A stretch of 64,000 nucleotides of DNA from CAZKAP01 sp964552195 (GCA_964552195.1 CAZKFM010000004.1:165997-229996); one strand, 5' to 3'. Numbered from the stretch's first letter, positions 53,080 to 61,949 are shown. The notes: a model not told the origin generated them from the letters alone. Numbers and translations are program-made.

Positions 53080-54741
53080 CTAAGCCAGATACAACTTTTC
53101 ATAGTACTCCCGGGCCATGCGATCGCTGGAAAAGGGCTCCGAGACGTCTTCTATGGCCTGGAATACGATCTTCATCCATTTCTCTGGATGCTCGTAATAG
53201 GTAGGCACCACCTTTTGCTCCAGTATATCGTACAGGTTAGCGCAGTCGAATGTATCCTGCTCCTCTACGGGCAGGGTGTGGTCCGTCTCCGGCAGTATAA
53301 AGCCGTTCTTGCCGTCCCGGGCAAATTCCGGCATCCAGCCGTCGTTGACGCTGAGGTTAACCGATCCGTTCATCGCAGCGGTCATCCCACTGGTTCCCGA
53401 GGCCTCACGGGTGATCCTGGGAGTATTTAGCCAAACATCCGATCCGGTCTTCAGGATACGGGAGAGATCGATCTCATAACCCGTTAATACCGTGAGATTG
53501 GGGTAGTCGCGGGTAAACTGGATCAGGTAATTGAACATATTGATCGCTCCTCCGTCCTGAGGATAAGGCTTACCAGCCCAGATAATCTGTATGGGCTGTT
53601 CGGTATTCTGGACCAATTGGTGAAATCGTTTCATGTCCTGCAGCAGCAGGTCCGCCCGCTTGTAAGCGGCGAATCGTCTCGCCCATACCATGGTCAGTAC
53701 ATCCGGATCGAAGAGCTTGCCGGTCTGGTCGAGTACTTCCTTGAAGAGCTGTTTTTTAAGTTCCTTTTTGCGTTTGACGAACGATCGCGCATTCTGGTTT
53801 TTCCAGGCCTTTCGAAAGGTCTGGTCCTGCCAGAAGTTCAGGTGCTGGGCATTGGTAATGGGGATGATTTTCTTGGCCCCGGCATGTCCGTTCCACATGT
53901 TCCTGCTCACTTTGGCGTGCAGTTTGGAAACCGCGTTTACTTTCTTAGCCATCCGCAGTGCGGATACCGTGTAATTGAGGTGATGCCCATCGACCATCTC
54001 CTTTTGAAGTTCCTCCCAGGACAGTTCGCGATGGAAAAAGCCGAAGCGGTTGAGGAGTTCTCCGGAACGCTCTTCATTTCCACCCTTCTCCGGTGTGTGT
54101 GTGGTAAACACCTTGAGTGCCGCGGTAACACCCTGCTCTTTCAGGTAGTAGAAGGCAGGTAAACCATGGCCCTCATTGAGGTGGTAGACGTCTGAACCAC
54201 CCAGAAGCTCTACGATTTTAGCACCCCCTATACCGAGTACGATGCTCTGGGCTATACGGGTGAATTCGTTGTTGTCGTACAGATGATCGGTGATGGATTG
54301 CGAGAGCTCGTCATTTTCGGGTACCCGGGTAGAGAGCAGGTAAATGGGAGCCGTTCCGAATGTCTTGGGCTCGAGCAGATAAGCCCGAACCTGTACGTCG
54401 GGATTGTCGAAGATGCGCACCGAAACCTGCAGGCCGGTGTCCTTTAGAAAGGAGTATTGTTTTTCGATGGATTGCACGCTCAGGGTATGGTCCTGGTTGC
54501 GTCCCTGATCGTAGTATCCGTACCTCCACAACATACCGATACCGATCAGGTTTTGCTTGAGGTCATGGGCCGAACGCATGTGCGAGCCGGCGAGAAATCC
54601 GAGGCCTCCACTGTAGATTTTCAGCCCCTGATCCACTGCAAATTCCATACTGAAGTAGGCGGTACGTTTTTCAAATTCGGGGGAAGGTTTGTAATTCAAG
54701 GCGGAGAATGGTACAGGCGTTGATTTCTTCTTGGACGTCAT
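53080..54741 (-). CDS. Short alpha-glucan phosphorylase (GT35) homologue lacking PLP lysine
   Basis: 553 residues, shorter than classic glycogen phosphorylases (about 800) and near the small alpha-glucan phosphorylase group. N-terminal FSMEFAVDQGLKIYSGGLGFLAGSHMRSAHDLKQ and LWRYGYYDQ, VTAALKVFTTHTPEKGGNEERS, HVYHLNEGHG-like DVYHLNEGHG, IIWAGKPYPQDGG, and TRITREASGTSGM are all typical. In the PLP signature (EASGxSxMKxxxN in the family) the Lys that holds pyridoxal phosphate is Thr454: EASGTSGMTAAMNG (ACC codon at 53380-53382). The Schiff base cannot form, so classic phosphorolysis of glycogen is doubtful. It may be a clade-specific variant rather than a fault, since the rest is well kept. No signal peptide; cytoplasmic. 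Confidence 0.85.
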   Translation of the reverse strand: MTSKKKSTPVPFSALNYKPSPEFEKRTAYFSMEFAVDQGLKIYSGGLGFLAGSHMRSAHDLKQNLIGIGMLWRYGYYDQGRNQDHTLSVQSIEKQYSFLKDTGLQVSVRIFDNPDVQVRAYLLEPKTFGTAPIYLLSTRVPENDELSQSITDHLYDNNEFTRIAQSIVLGIGGAKIVELLGGSDVYHLNEGHGLPAFYYLKEQGVTAALKVFTTHTPEKGGNEERSGELLNRFGFFHRELSWEELQKEMVDGHHLNYTVSALRMAKKVNAVSKLHAKVSRNMWNGHAGAKKIIPITNAQHLNFWQDQTFRKAWKNQNARSFVKRKKELKKQLFKEVLDQTGKLFDPDVLTMVWARRFAAYKRADLLLQDMKRFHQLVQNTEQPIQIIWAGKPYPQDGGAINMFNYLIQFTRDYPNLTVLTGYEIDLSRILKTGSDVWLNTPRITREASGTSGMTAAMNGSVNLSVNDGWMPEFARDGKNGFILPETDHTLPVEEQDTFDCANLYDILEQKVVPTYYEHPEKWMKIVFQAIEDVSEPFSSDRMAREYYEKLYLA

Positions 54742-55478
54742 GATTGTTGATTGATATCTGCACGCAAAATAATCCCGAAAAATCCGATTTATGAATGTGA
54801 TACGAGAGAATTTTCTTCTGCCGGCGAACCTGCGTATGCGTATGGCTGGTAAACGCTAGGATCCACAGGGAGAAGATGACAATATGTTTAACAAATAACG
54901 TAAGAAATACCTTTCGGATTGCCGTCCGACTAAATAATTAACAATGAGGCGACTAGGCTTATGGTCGAAGATTTAATTCATGAGAGGGGTAGGAGTTATT
55001 GGCCTTGTTTTGGTTCAATCCTTGGAAGGGAAGATCGGATAAGATCGAGAACATGAATCCTTTAACAGAGAATAAAGAACTTTTCTTAATTCACGCGAAC
55101 GTTGTAAACCCTTTTCAGGATGGTATCACATATTGTGACACCCTTTTGCCAATAATCGATGAAGTTAACCAAAGGAGATCTTAGAATAGCCGAATCAGTT
55201 ATCCAACTCCGAGGCGATTGAGTCATTCTCGACCTTCATTTGGCTCAAATGTACTAAGTAGAGACTCGTGCACTAAAACACTAGTTATAGATTTGCCCCT
55301 GATGAAGACAAGCAGGTATACAAATGCGCTGATTTTGGCCGTGCTCTAAAAGACCGATAAACGATCACAAGATTTCCATGCGAAAAACAGAAGTGAATAG
55401 CATTAAAAAGCATTGCTATCCGATTCAAAACTCCACCGCTTTATTCTTACCTTCAAGCATCAATTCTCTAGTTGCGAA
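54742..55478. other. Gene-poor intergenic region
   Basis: About 737 bases without a supported gene. It separates the phosphorylase gene from mscS. Short frames here have poor starts and no family. A near-perfect inverted repeat, GGTATCACA (55122-55130), 3 bases, TGTGACACC (55134-55142), could be an operator. It reads like a reversed CRP half-site, but I do not claim CRP. Promoters for both flanking genes should lie here. Confidence 0.5.
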
Positions 55479-56375
55479 ATGAAATACCTCGACTTTATCA
55501 AAAACCTGCCCGAGTTATCGACTGGCAACGATACGATTGATCTGGTCATATACATCGTCTTTATACTTCTGTTGTGCTGGCTGATTTCCGGGATACTACG
55601 CTTATTTCTCAGCCGGTTTATTAAGAAATCCACCAGTCAGCTGAACATCGATCCCACACAGTTCGTGTTTCTAAAAAATGGCCTGAATTTCCTGGTCTAC
55701 ATGACGGGCTTTATCGTCATCTTTTACTCCATTCCCAATCTCAAGCAGTTCGGGGTTACCCTTTTTGCATCAGCAGGTATTTTGGCGGCTATCATTGGTT
55801 TCGCATCCCAGGCGGCATTTTCTAACATAGTCAGTGGTCTCTTCATCGTAGTTTTCAAGCCTTTTAGAGTAGGAGACACCGTGATGATCAGTAAGACGTA
55901 TTTCGGAAACGTCGAGGATGTCACGCTGCGCCATACCGTGATCCGGGACATCGAAAACAAGCGCTTTATCATACCGAATTCGGTAATCAGCACTGAGGTC
56001 ATTCACAACTTTATCATCGGAGATGAGAAAGTGAGCAACCAGATCCTGTTCGGGGTGTCCTATGAAACCAATATTGACCGGGCTTTTGAGATTATACGGG
56101 AGGAAGCCATGAAGCATCAGTTTTTTATAGATAACCGCTCTCCGGAAGATATAGCTAAAGGCAAGCCCGCTGTAGTTATGAGAGTTATGGAATGGGCGGA
56201 GTCTTCCATACAGCTTCGGGCCACCGTCTGGACACGGACGCCCGGTGAAGGTTTTGATTTAAAATGCGACCTGTTGAAATCCGTTAAGGAACGGTTTGAT
56301 TCGGAGGGCATCGAAATCCCGTATCCCCACCGAACTGTAAATTTCAAGAACGCAGATGGCCCGCTTTTTAAGTAA
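55479..56375 (+). CDS. MscS-family mechanosensitive channel
   Basis: 298 residues from ATG 55479 (MKYLDFIKNLPEL); the upstream frame has no value. Three hydrophobic segments, about residues 22-42, 66-86 and 88-112. The pore helix shows LFASAGILAAIIGFASQAAFSNIVSGLFIVVFKPFRVGD, the core MscS motif (in parts). The beta domain is VEDVTLRHTVIRD..NKRFIIPNSVIS, and the C-terminal alpha/beta part follows. It opens on membrane tension to let out ions under hypo-osmotic shock. Its last 20 bases overlap the start of corA, so the pair is one transcript. Size is like the small MscS of E. coli (286 residues). Confidence 0.94.
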   Translation: MKYLDFIKNLPELSTGNDTIDLVIYIVFILLLCWLISGILRLFLSRFIKKSTSQLNIDPTQFVFLKNGLNFLVYMTGFIVIFYSIPNLKQFGVTLFASAGILAAIIGFASQAAFSNIVSGLFIVVFKPFRVGDTVMISKTYFGNVEDVTLRHTVIRDIENKRFIIPNSVISTEVIHNFIIGDEKVSNQILFGVSYETNIDRAFEIIREEAMKHQFFIDNRSPEDIAKGKPAVVMRVMEWAESSIQLRATVWTRTPGEGFDLKCDLLKSVKERFDSEGIEIPYPHRTVNFKNADGPLFK

Positions 56376-57420
56376 ACGGGAGAAGAAACTCTGGACGGCA
56401 CCCGGAACTGCGGTCTTTGTCGGCGAGGTCCATATGGAGGAGCCCCAGGTAGAGGTGATCTCCTATGACGAATCCAAGATCGAAGACCAGACAGTGGGGA
56501 TAGATGGATGGAGTGCGCACAAACCGATCCAACTGAAATCCCAGTGGGTAAATGTGACCGGAATACATCGCATTGAGCCCATCAAGGACTACCTGGACCA
56601 ACTGGGTATGCATATACTTACCCAGGAGGATGTATTCAACACCACTCAGCGGCCAAAGTTCGAAGAACACCGGGATTACTTGTTTGTCGTGCTTCGCATG
56701 ATCTAAATAGACGATCGACAGGAGCAAATCGATAGTGAGCAGATCAGCATGATTCTGTCCTCCAAAGGACTGTTAACCCTGCAGGAACGACCGAAGGACG
56801 TGTTCGGCCCAGTTCGGGATCGACTGCTAAGGCCAACCACGCGGATCCGTCACCGGGGTACGGACTATCTTTTGTTTGCCCTGATTGATACCATACTCGA
56901 TCATTATTTTATGGTGGCTGAGAAACTCGGGGAACGCATCGAGTCGCACGAAGAAGTACTATCCGATAATCCTACGGAACAGGACCGTGCACTCATCAAT
57001 AGGTATAAACAAGAGATCAATCTGCTTCGCAAGCATATACGACCCGTAAAGGAAGTGGTACTTCAGCTTAAGAAAACCGAATCCAGGCTTATCGGAGAGG
57101 AAACACATCCATTTCTCAGGGAACTGGACGACAATCTGAACATCGTACTGGATGCCCTGGAAATTTACAGGGAGCAACTCAACGATATGATGGTGCTGTA
57201 TAATTCCAAGCAGGATCAGCGTCTCAATGAGATCATACGGGTGTTGACCATCTTCTCGGTCATCTTTATTCCCCTGACCTTCCTGGCGGGCATATACGGA
57301 ACCAATTTCAAGTATTTGCCGGAACTGGAGTACCGCTGGTCCTATCCGATCTTCTGGGTCGTACTCCTTTCCATGGCAGCAGGAATGATCTATTATTTCC
57401 GAAAAAATAAATGGTTTTGA
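56356..57420 (+). pseudogene. corA: CorA-type magnesium/cobalt transporter interrupted by an in-frame TAA
   Basis: The protein would be 354 residues. The first 116 codons (GTAVFVGEVHMEEPQVEVISYDE, YLDQLGMHILTQEDVFNTTQRPKFEEH, VVLRMI) end at TAA 56704-56706. The frame then runs on without a shift: IDDRQEQIDSEQISMILSS, then the cytoplasmic helices (DRLLRPTTRIRHR, FALIDTILDHYF) and two C-terminal membrane helices (VLTIFSVIFIPLTFLAGIYGTNF and PIFWVVLLSMAAGMIYYF). A CorA without the stop would be continuous, so this is a nonsense mutation or a read-through site. The signature GMN is GTN here. Overlaps mscS by 20 bases. It may be inactive; a restart at 56749 would give a 223-residue protein with both helices but without the first part. 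Confidence 0.85.
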
Positions 57421-57453
57421 TGAACTTTGCAGAGTACACTGAAAGGTCCCATC

Positions 57454-57819
57454 ATGAAAAAGCTCAATATCTGGCTACAGACTACCTTCTACGTAGTCGC
57501 CGGGATTAATCATTTCCTGAATCCCGACTTTTATCTCGAGCTCATTCCTCCTTATTTCGGAGAGCCGGAACTGATTAATTTGCTATCCGGTGTAGTGGAA
57601 GTGATACTGGGTATTGGCCTTCTCATTCCAAGGTTCCGGATGTTTGCCGCCTGGGGAATCATACTCATGCTGATTTCCTTTATTCCCTCGCATATATACT
57701 TTGTCGAACAGGGAAGCTGCATCAAGGATGGAGGGCTCTGTGTACCCGATTGGGTGGGTTGGGGAAGACTCCTCGTTATTCATCCCTTATTGATGCTGTG
57801 GGCGTGGACTGCCCGCTGA
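57454..57819 (+). CDS. Small DoxX-like membrane protein
   Basis: 121 residues from ATG 57454 (MKKLNIWLQTTFYVVAG); a TTG 27 bases upstream is less likely. Four membrane segments are visible, with AGINHFLNPDFYLELIPPYF near the start, PELINLLSGVVEVILGIGLLIPRFR, GIILMLISFIPSHIYF and LVIHPLLMLWAWT. The N-x-x-F and IPP elements are typical of the DoxX-like family of unknown function. Two Cys (residues about 96 and 102) lie in a loop between segments. It is 33 bases after corA on the same strand. No more specific role is supported. Confidence 0.75.
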   Translation: MKKLNIWLQTTFYVVAGINHFLNPDFYLELIPPYFGEPELINLLSGVVEVILGIGLLIPRFRMFAAWGIILMLISFIPSHIYFVEQGSCIKDGGLCVPDWVGWGRLLVIHPLLMLWAWTAR

Positions 57820-57905
57820 AAGCAGGGGGGTTCATAACTTCTAAAGTCCGACAATTTCGCGGAGGTCGGGTTTACGTACACTTACCTTGCTAATTGGGAT
57901 GGCCT

Positions 57906-58451
57906 ATGCGATTACCCGGGTATATCTCAAGCCTTGCGCTTGTTTTTTTCACAAGCCTGATCCAGGCCCAGCATCACCTTGATACAGGAACGCACCGACC
58001 TTTTCACGTTTCCTTTGTACTGGCTCATACCTATCTTCCGGAGAGTACGGTGAATGGAGTCGAAACGCTGGCACTTTCATCTTTTGGTCTGGACATCGAA
58101 TACTGGTTCGACACGAAGTTCGGTCTAGGGCTGCACAACGACCTGGAGCTACTGACTTTCGAGATTAAGGAAGGGGAGGATGCCGTTATTACACGTAATT
58201 ATCCCCTATTGCTCACCATGGACTTCTTATGGAGGCCCATGAAGGATTGGGGGGTATTCCTGGGGCCGGGAGCCGAATTTGAAACGGAGGAGGACTTTTT
58301 GGTTTTCCGCATCGGGACGGAGTACGATCTGTCCGTTAGTGACCGGATCAGCGTGAATCCCATTGCCTTTTATGATTTTCGTTTCGGTGCCTGCAACTCG
58401 CTTTCGATTGGAATCGGCCTGAGCTATAAATTCGGCAAGTATCTGGAGTAA
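57906..58451 (+). CDS. Small outer-membrane protein, unknown
   Basis: 181 residues from ATG 57906 (MRLPGYISSLALVFFTSLIQAQ); a TTG start 12 bases before is possible. Signal peptide about 1-22, ending IQAQ. The mature part (FHVSFVLAHTYLPES, SSFGLDIEYWFDTKFGLGLHNDLEL, DWGVFLGPGAEFE, NSLSIGIGLSYKFGKYLE) fits an eight-stranded barrel with C-terminal aromatic strand. It is a hypothetical protein of the Bacteroidota outer membrane type. It is followed by a convergent gene at 58466. Confidence 0.72.
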   Translation: MRLPGYISSLALVFFTSLIQAQHHLDTGTHRPFHVSFVLAHTYLPESTVNGVETLALSSFGLDIEYWFDTKFGLGLHNDLELLTFEIKEGEDAVITRNYPLLLTMDFLWRPMKDWGVFLGPGAEFETEEDFLVFRIGTEYDLSVSDRISVNPIAFYDFRFGACNSLSIGIGLSYKFGKYLE

Positions 58452-58465
58452 CTAAAGACTAGATT

Positions 58466-58819
58466 TTACTCGCGCATAATCTTCTCCATTTTCCGACCCC
58501 TGGCCAGTTCGTCCACGAGTTTGTCCATGTAACGGGCCTGCCGGGTAATGGGATTTTCGAGCTCCTCAATCCGGTACCCGCAAATGACGCCCTTAACTTG
58601 GTGTGCATTCGGATTGAGCTCGGCCTGCTCGAAAAAGGACTTGATAGTCGTCTTGGCGGCGATATGCTCCCGGATCCTGCTTTCGTCATAGCCCGTGAGC
58701 CACTGCAACACCTCGAGCAGCTCCTTTTCTGTCCTGCCTTTTTTCTCCACTTTGCTTACATAGTGTGGATAAACGGAACCGAACTTGAGATTGGAGACGT
58801 GTTCAGGTGTAGCTTTCAT
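58466..58819 (-). CDS. DUF2200 family protein
   Basis: 117 residues. The sequence matches DUF2200: VSNLKFGSVYPHYVSKVEKKGRTEKELLEVLQWLTGYDESRIREHI, FFEQAELNPNAHQVKGVICGYRIEELENPITRQARYMDKLVDELARGRKMEKIMRE (shown in parts from the two halves). The family is cytoplasmic, about 110-120 residues, with no known function. There is no signal or membrane segment. The gene stands alone between two unrelated genes. Full length, no oddities. Confidence 0.88.
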   Translation of the reverse strand: MKATPEHVSNLKFGSVYPHYVSKVEKKGRTEKELLEVLQWLTGYDESRIREHIAAKTTIKSFFEQAELNPNAHQVKGVICGYRIEELENPITRQARYMDKLVDELARGRKMEKIMRE

Positions 58820-58900
58820 GGCATCGTAGATTACTCTTTCAAGATTCTAACCTTAGGTAAATATGGCCTTGGAGGCCAGGTTTATTAGTAAGGCATGGGC

Positions 58901-59638
58901 CTATTGCGATTCCGCAATAATTTGATCAATGAGAACTGCCGACTCATCCACTCGCTCTATGATCTTTTGATGCAGCCAAAGGGAGTTGTCCAACAGGTTT
59001 TCAAATTCGACTCTTTGAAACAGAGGGTAGTAATCCGGTTTGACTTTCGAAGTTCCGGCCCAGCTGTAATTTGCATGCTTGTCCATTTCCCTGAAGGAGA
59101 TATAGGGCAGTAGGAAGGGAAGAAAGTGATCGTTATTCCAGGAATCGAGCTTATCAAGGCGCACCTTTCGAATCTCCGACAGGGAATTCCATTGATGGAG
59201 AAGATCTAAAATCCGATCGTCCTTGAGCTGGCTTAGTCTTCCGCTTTGCACGATACTGATAATGGCGTTATCGGAAAAGGCCAGTTCGTTGGACGGAAAG
59301 GTCTCAAACAACAAGCGGTCCAGATCGTACTGCTCCAATTCTTCTTTCGATGCACCGACCAATTCGATCAGCTTTTCGGCCGATTGCATAGCTTTTTCCT
59401 CCTCTTTTCGGAATGCGAGCAAGACGTTTTTATTGGCTTTGAATTCCATGTTCAATTCAACGAGCAGTTCGCGTTTTTCCTCTTGCGCAATGCGGTTGGC
59501 ATTCCAATTGTTGAGCTGAAGGGCGATTAGGATTCCGATGACAACCAGCACGATTTCCCCGGAGGCATAGGCGAGGTATTTCCCGGGTTTATTTTCCTCG
59601 AGCAGGCTCAGGCGGATATTGCGAAAGAATTTGATCAT
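58901..59638 (-). CDS. DUF6090 family membrane protein
   Basis: 245 residues. The start MIKFFRNIRLSLLEENKPGKYLAYASGEIVLVVIGILIALQLNNWN (in parts) is the DUF6090 hallmark of Bacteroidota: charged N-terminus, then one membrane segment at about residues 27-43. A helical, acidic cytoplasmic or periplasmic part follows, with repeated Leu/Glu stretches and FSDNAIISIVQSGRLSQLKDDRILDLLHQWN in parts. Function unknown. Such genes often occur in multiple copies; only one is seen here. Confidence 0.87.
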   Translation of the reverse strand: MIKFFRNIRLSLLEENKPGKYLAYASGEIVLVVIGILIALQLNNWNANRIAQEEKRELLVELNMEFKANKNVLLAFRKEEEKAMQSAEKLIELVGASKEELEQYDLDRLLFETFPSNELAFSDNAIISIVQSGRLSQLKDDRILDLLHQWNSLSEIRKVRLDKLDSWNNDHFLPFLLPYISFREMDKHANYSWAGTSKVKPDYYPLFQRVEFENLLDNSLWLHQKIIERVDESAVLIDQIIAESQ

Positions 59639-59805
59639 GAATCAATAGAATTAGGCTGAATCGAAAGTTAGGAAAGATGTACCGGAATGTGGTTGGTATT
59701 TCACTATCCGAGATTCTCTCGAAATTCATGAAGTGATAATCACGGAAGGCTTCAAACGCAATTAAACCCATCATTTGAGTAACTTCTCATTCAATTTTCA
59801 TTACT

Positions 59806-60261
59806 ATGCGCATTACCATCATTCGCGTTGCGATCCTGGTCTTAACCTCGATCGCATCGCTCCATTCTCAGGAATCATCCGGCATTATTTTTCATGAACC
59901 CGAGAATCCAGCAAGGGCCTTGGCACCTTTTAGCGAAGCCGTGCAGGTAGGGAACACCTATTACCTTTCCGGGCAGATTGGAATGGATCGTTCCGTAAAC
60001 CGATTGGCCGAGGGGGGAATCCAGGGCGAAACCCGGCAGGCGATCCGGAACATACAGGGCGTATTACGGTACCATGGGATGGATCTGGGCAATGTGGTGA
60101 AGTGCACGGTCATACTCAGGGATATAGATGATTTCAAGGCGTTCAATGAGGTATATGCGGAGTACTTCCCCAATAAGCCCGCCCGCACCACCTATGCTGC
60201 CGCTGGTCTCGCTCTTGGGGCTAAAATCGAGATCGATGTGATCGCCGTGAAGACGGAATAG
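59806..60261 (+). CDS. Exported RidA/YjgF-family protein
   Basis: 151 residues. A 20-residue signal peptide (VAILVLTSIASLHSQ) precedes a full RidA fold: AVQVGNTYYLSGQIGMD, TRQAIRNIQGVLRYHGMDLGNVVKCTVILRDIDDF (in parts), NEVYAEYF, and PARTTYAAAGLALGAKIEID. The Arg and Glu of the active site (Arg127 and Glu142) are present, so enamine/imine deaminase activity is possible. Family members are mostly cytoplasmic; the export signal is unusual. The gene is single, between the DUF6090 gene (opposite strand) and the alpha/beta hydrolase. Confidence 0.88.
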   Translation: MRITIIRVAILVLTSIASLHSQESSGIIFHEPENPARALAPFSEAVQVGNTYYLSGQIGMDRSVNRLAEGGIQGETRQAIRNIQGVLRYHGMDLGNVVKCTVILRDIDDFKAFNEVYAEYFPNKPARTTYAAAGLALGAKIEIDVIAVKTE

Positions 60262-60344
60262 GCGTCTGCCATCCGAGAGCAATACGCACCAGGCATGAGT
60301 TGCATAATTTACCCCTTAAGACTCGGCAGGGCGGAAGCACATGG

Positions 60345-61295
60345 CTAAAGACTCTTTAAAAAGGTCAAGACAGCATCGAGACTTGGTCCGGGGCATTCCT
60401 CCATGGGCAGATGACCCGCGTTTTCGAGAACAACCAGAGTACTGTTGGGCAAGTCTTCATGAAATCGGTAGGCCGATGCAGGAGGGATGAGTTGATCCTC
60501 TTTTCCCCACAACACCAGCGTCGGGCATGAAATAGAGGGTATCTCCTCGTAGGCCTCGGAGCTTTTTGGGTATTCCATGCGATCTATAAATGCCTGTCGA
60601 TTTCCCTTTCTGAGCGTGAGTTCAAAATACCGGTCCATAAGCTCCTGGCTGATCCGGCTTTCATCCGCATATACATTCCTGACGCTTTTTTCAACCAGGA
60701 ATCTCGGGGTAATGTAGGTGAAAATATTCTTGATCACCGGAATTTTTGCCAGTCTGAACCCAATGGGTTCGCTCTTGGAGGGCAATGGATAGCCAGAGGC
60801 ATCGATGAGAATCAGGCCGTTTACCATATCCGGGTGTTCCAGGGCGAAGTTCCAGGATATCTTGCCTCCGAATGAATTACCCCCGAGTATACAGTGCTTT
60901 ACATTCAGCGACTTTAGGAAGTCGTAGAGGAATTCGGTGTATCGCTCCAAGGCATAATTGCGATCCGGAAAAGGCCCGGTAAGGCCGTAAGCGGGCAGGT
61001 CCATGCGAATAACCCTGCGTTGCGATTTGAGCTCCCGGGTCCAGTCATCAAAGGTGTGCAGGCTGGAGCCTGTACCGTGAATGAGGACTATGGGAATGGT
61101 ATCGTTCCGATTCCCTTCATCGCGATAATGCACCTCCATTCCCCAGAGGTCCATAAAGGAGGATGGAGGCGCGGCGTACTTATCCTTGAGCTCATTCAGG
61201 GGGATATCCCGATACCCGAAAATTACTATTACAGCCAGGCAAAGTAGTACGATAAAGCCGAGGCTGCTTTTCCAGTATGTTGTCAGTCGCTTCAT
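60345..61295 (-). CDS. Alpha/beta hydrolase, membrane-anchored or exported
   Basis: 316 residues. An N-terminal hydrophobic segment (residues about 12-27, GFIVLLCLAVIVIFGY) is a signal anchor. The alpha/beta hydrolase fold has the oxyanion loop LIHGTGSSLH (71-80), the nucleophile elbow GGNSFGG with Ser141, an Asp in GKEDQLIPP, and His in NAGHLPMEECP. All catalytic residues are there. Substrate cannot be told; resemblance is to haloalkane dehalogenase-like/esterase hydrolases. It follows the opposite-facing RidA gene. Confidence 0.9.
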   Translation of the reverse strand: MKRLTTYWKSSLGFIVLLCLAVIVIFGYRDIPLNELKDKYAAPPSSFMDLWGMEVHYRDEGNRNDTIPIVLIHGTGSSLHTFDDWTRELKSQRRVIRMDLPAYGLTGPFPDRNYALERYTEFLYDFLKSLNVKHCILGGNSFGGKISWNFALEHPDMVNGLILIDASGYPLPSKSEPIGFRLAKIPVIKNIFTYITPRFLVEKSVRNVYADESRISQELMDRYFELTLRKGNRQAFIDRMEYPKSSEAYEEIPSISCPTLVLWGKEDQLIPPASAYRFHEDLPNSTLVVLENAGHLPMEECPGPSLDAVLTFLKSL

Positions 61296-61334
61296 GGGTA
61301 TCGGGGTTTAACCGTAATGAGCACGGGTTGCAAT

Positions 61335-61949
61335 CTAACGGACGTATACAGGCAGAACAGATTCCGCCCCATTATAGAAATTCGTCAGTATCGAATGCAT
61401 TTCCCGCAATCCTCGATTGATGTCGTCTATGATCGACCAGGTATCCTCGGATATCAGGGATTGTAGTGGCTGTTCAAGTTGCCGGATTTTAGGGAATACC
61501 CTCTTGATTTTTGAGTCCCAGACACGGTGGTACTTCACCAGATCATCGGGGTAAACGATCTTTCTCCGGGTTCCCTCATCCGCAGCCCGAAAAGGCCGGC
61601 TTATGTTCAGGTATCCGTAGTCATCGGTCAATTGTTCTCCGGGCATAATATCCCTGATGGCAATTTCAAAATCATAGGCGGTGGACAGGCAATTGGCATT
61701 AAAGCTGTGATTCACAAACCGCGCGTTGTCCCAGCACAGCACAAAATTACCCTTATTGTTACGGTAGGAATACGTATCGAGTATTTCGATATAGATCTGG
61801 TCCATATCCAGAAGGTGTTCGGGGCTGAACTCCCGATCCAGTTTGTCCAGGACCCATGTAATCGTACCTGCGGGTATGTAGTCCGTGGCTACCACGCCAT
61901 ACCCTATCTCTTTACTGATGAATTTTAATTCGGTTTTTGGATGTATCAT
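61335..61949 (-). CDS. SET-domain protein (probable protein lysine methyltransferase)
   Basis: 204 residues. The first 115 residues are a SET domain: GYGVVATDYIPAGTITWV, WDNARFVNHSFNANC (NHS at 80-82, Cys87, the SAM-binding and knot motif) and GEQLTDDYGY (104-113, active-site Tyr). No pre-SET or post-SET zinc Cys cluster is seen; the C-terminal 85 residues are helical. SET proteins methylate lysine of proteins with S-adenosylmethionine. In bacteria they occur in scattered form and their targets are mostly unknown. It is 39 bases from the hydrolase on the same strand, so the two may be one transcript. Confidence 0.87.
   Translation of the reverse strand: MIHPKTELKFISKEIGYGVVATDYIPAGTITWVLDKLDREFSPEHLLDMDQIYIEILDTYSYRNNKGNFVLCWDNARFVNHSFNANCLSTAYDFEIAIRDIMPGEQLTDDYGYLNISRPFRAADEGTRRKIVYPDDLVKYHRVWDSKIKRVFPKIRQLEQPLQSLISEDTWSIIDDINRGLREMHSILTNFYNGAESVLPVYVR

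Noticed and set aside
55122..55142. CRP binding site
   Set aside because: The half-sites TCACA and TGTGA are in reversed order and 3 bases apart, unlike TGTGA-N6-TCACA, so I list it only as an inverted repeat.
54999..55184. 61-codon frame in the gap before mscS
   Set aside because: It has a TTG start, no ribosome-binding context, no family and no signal. It may be chance in A+T-rich DNA.
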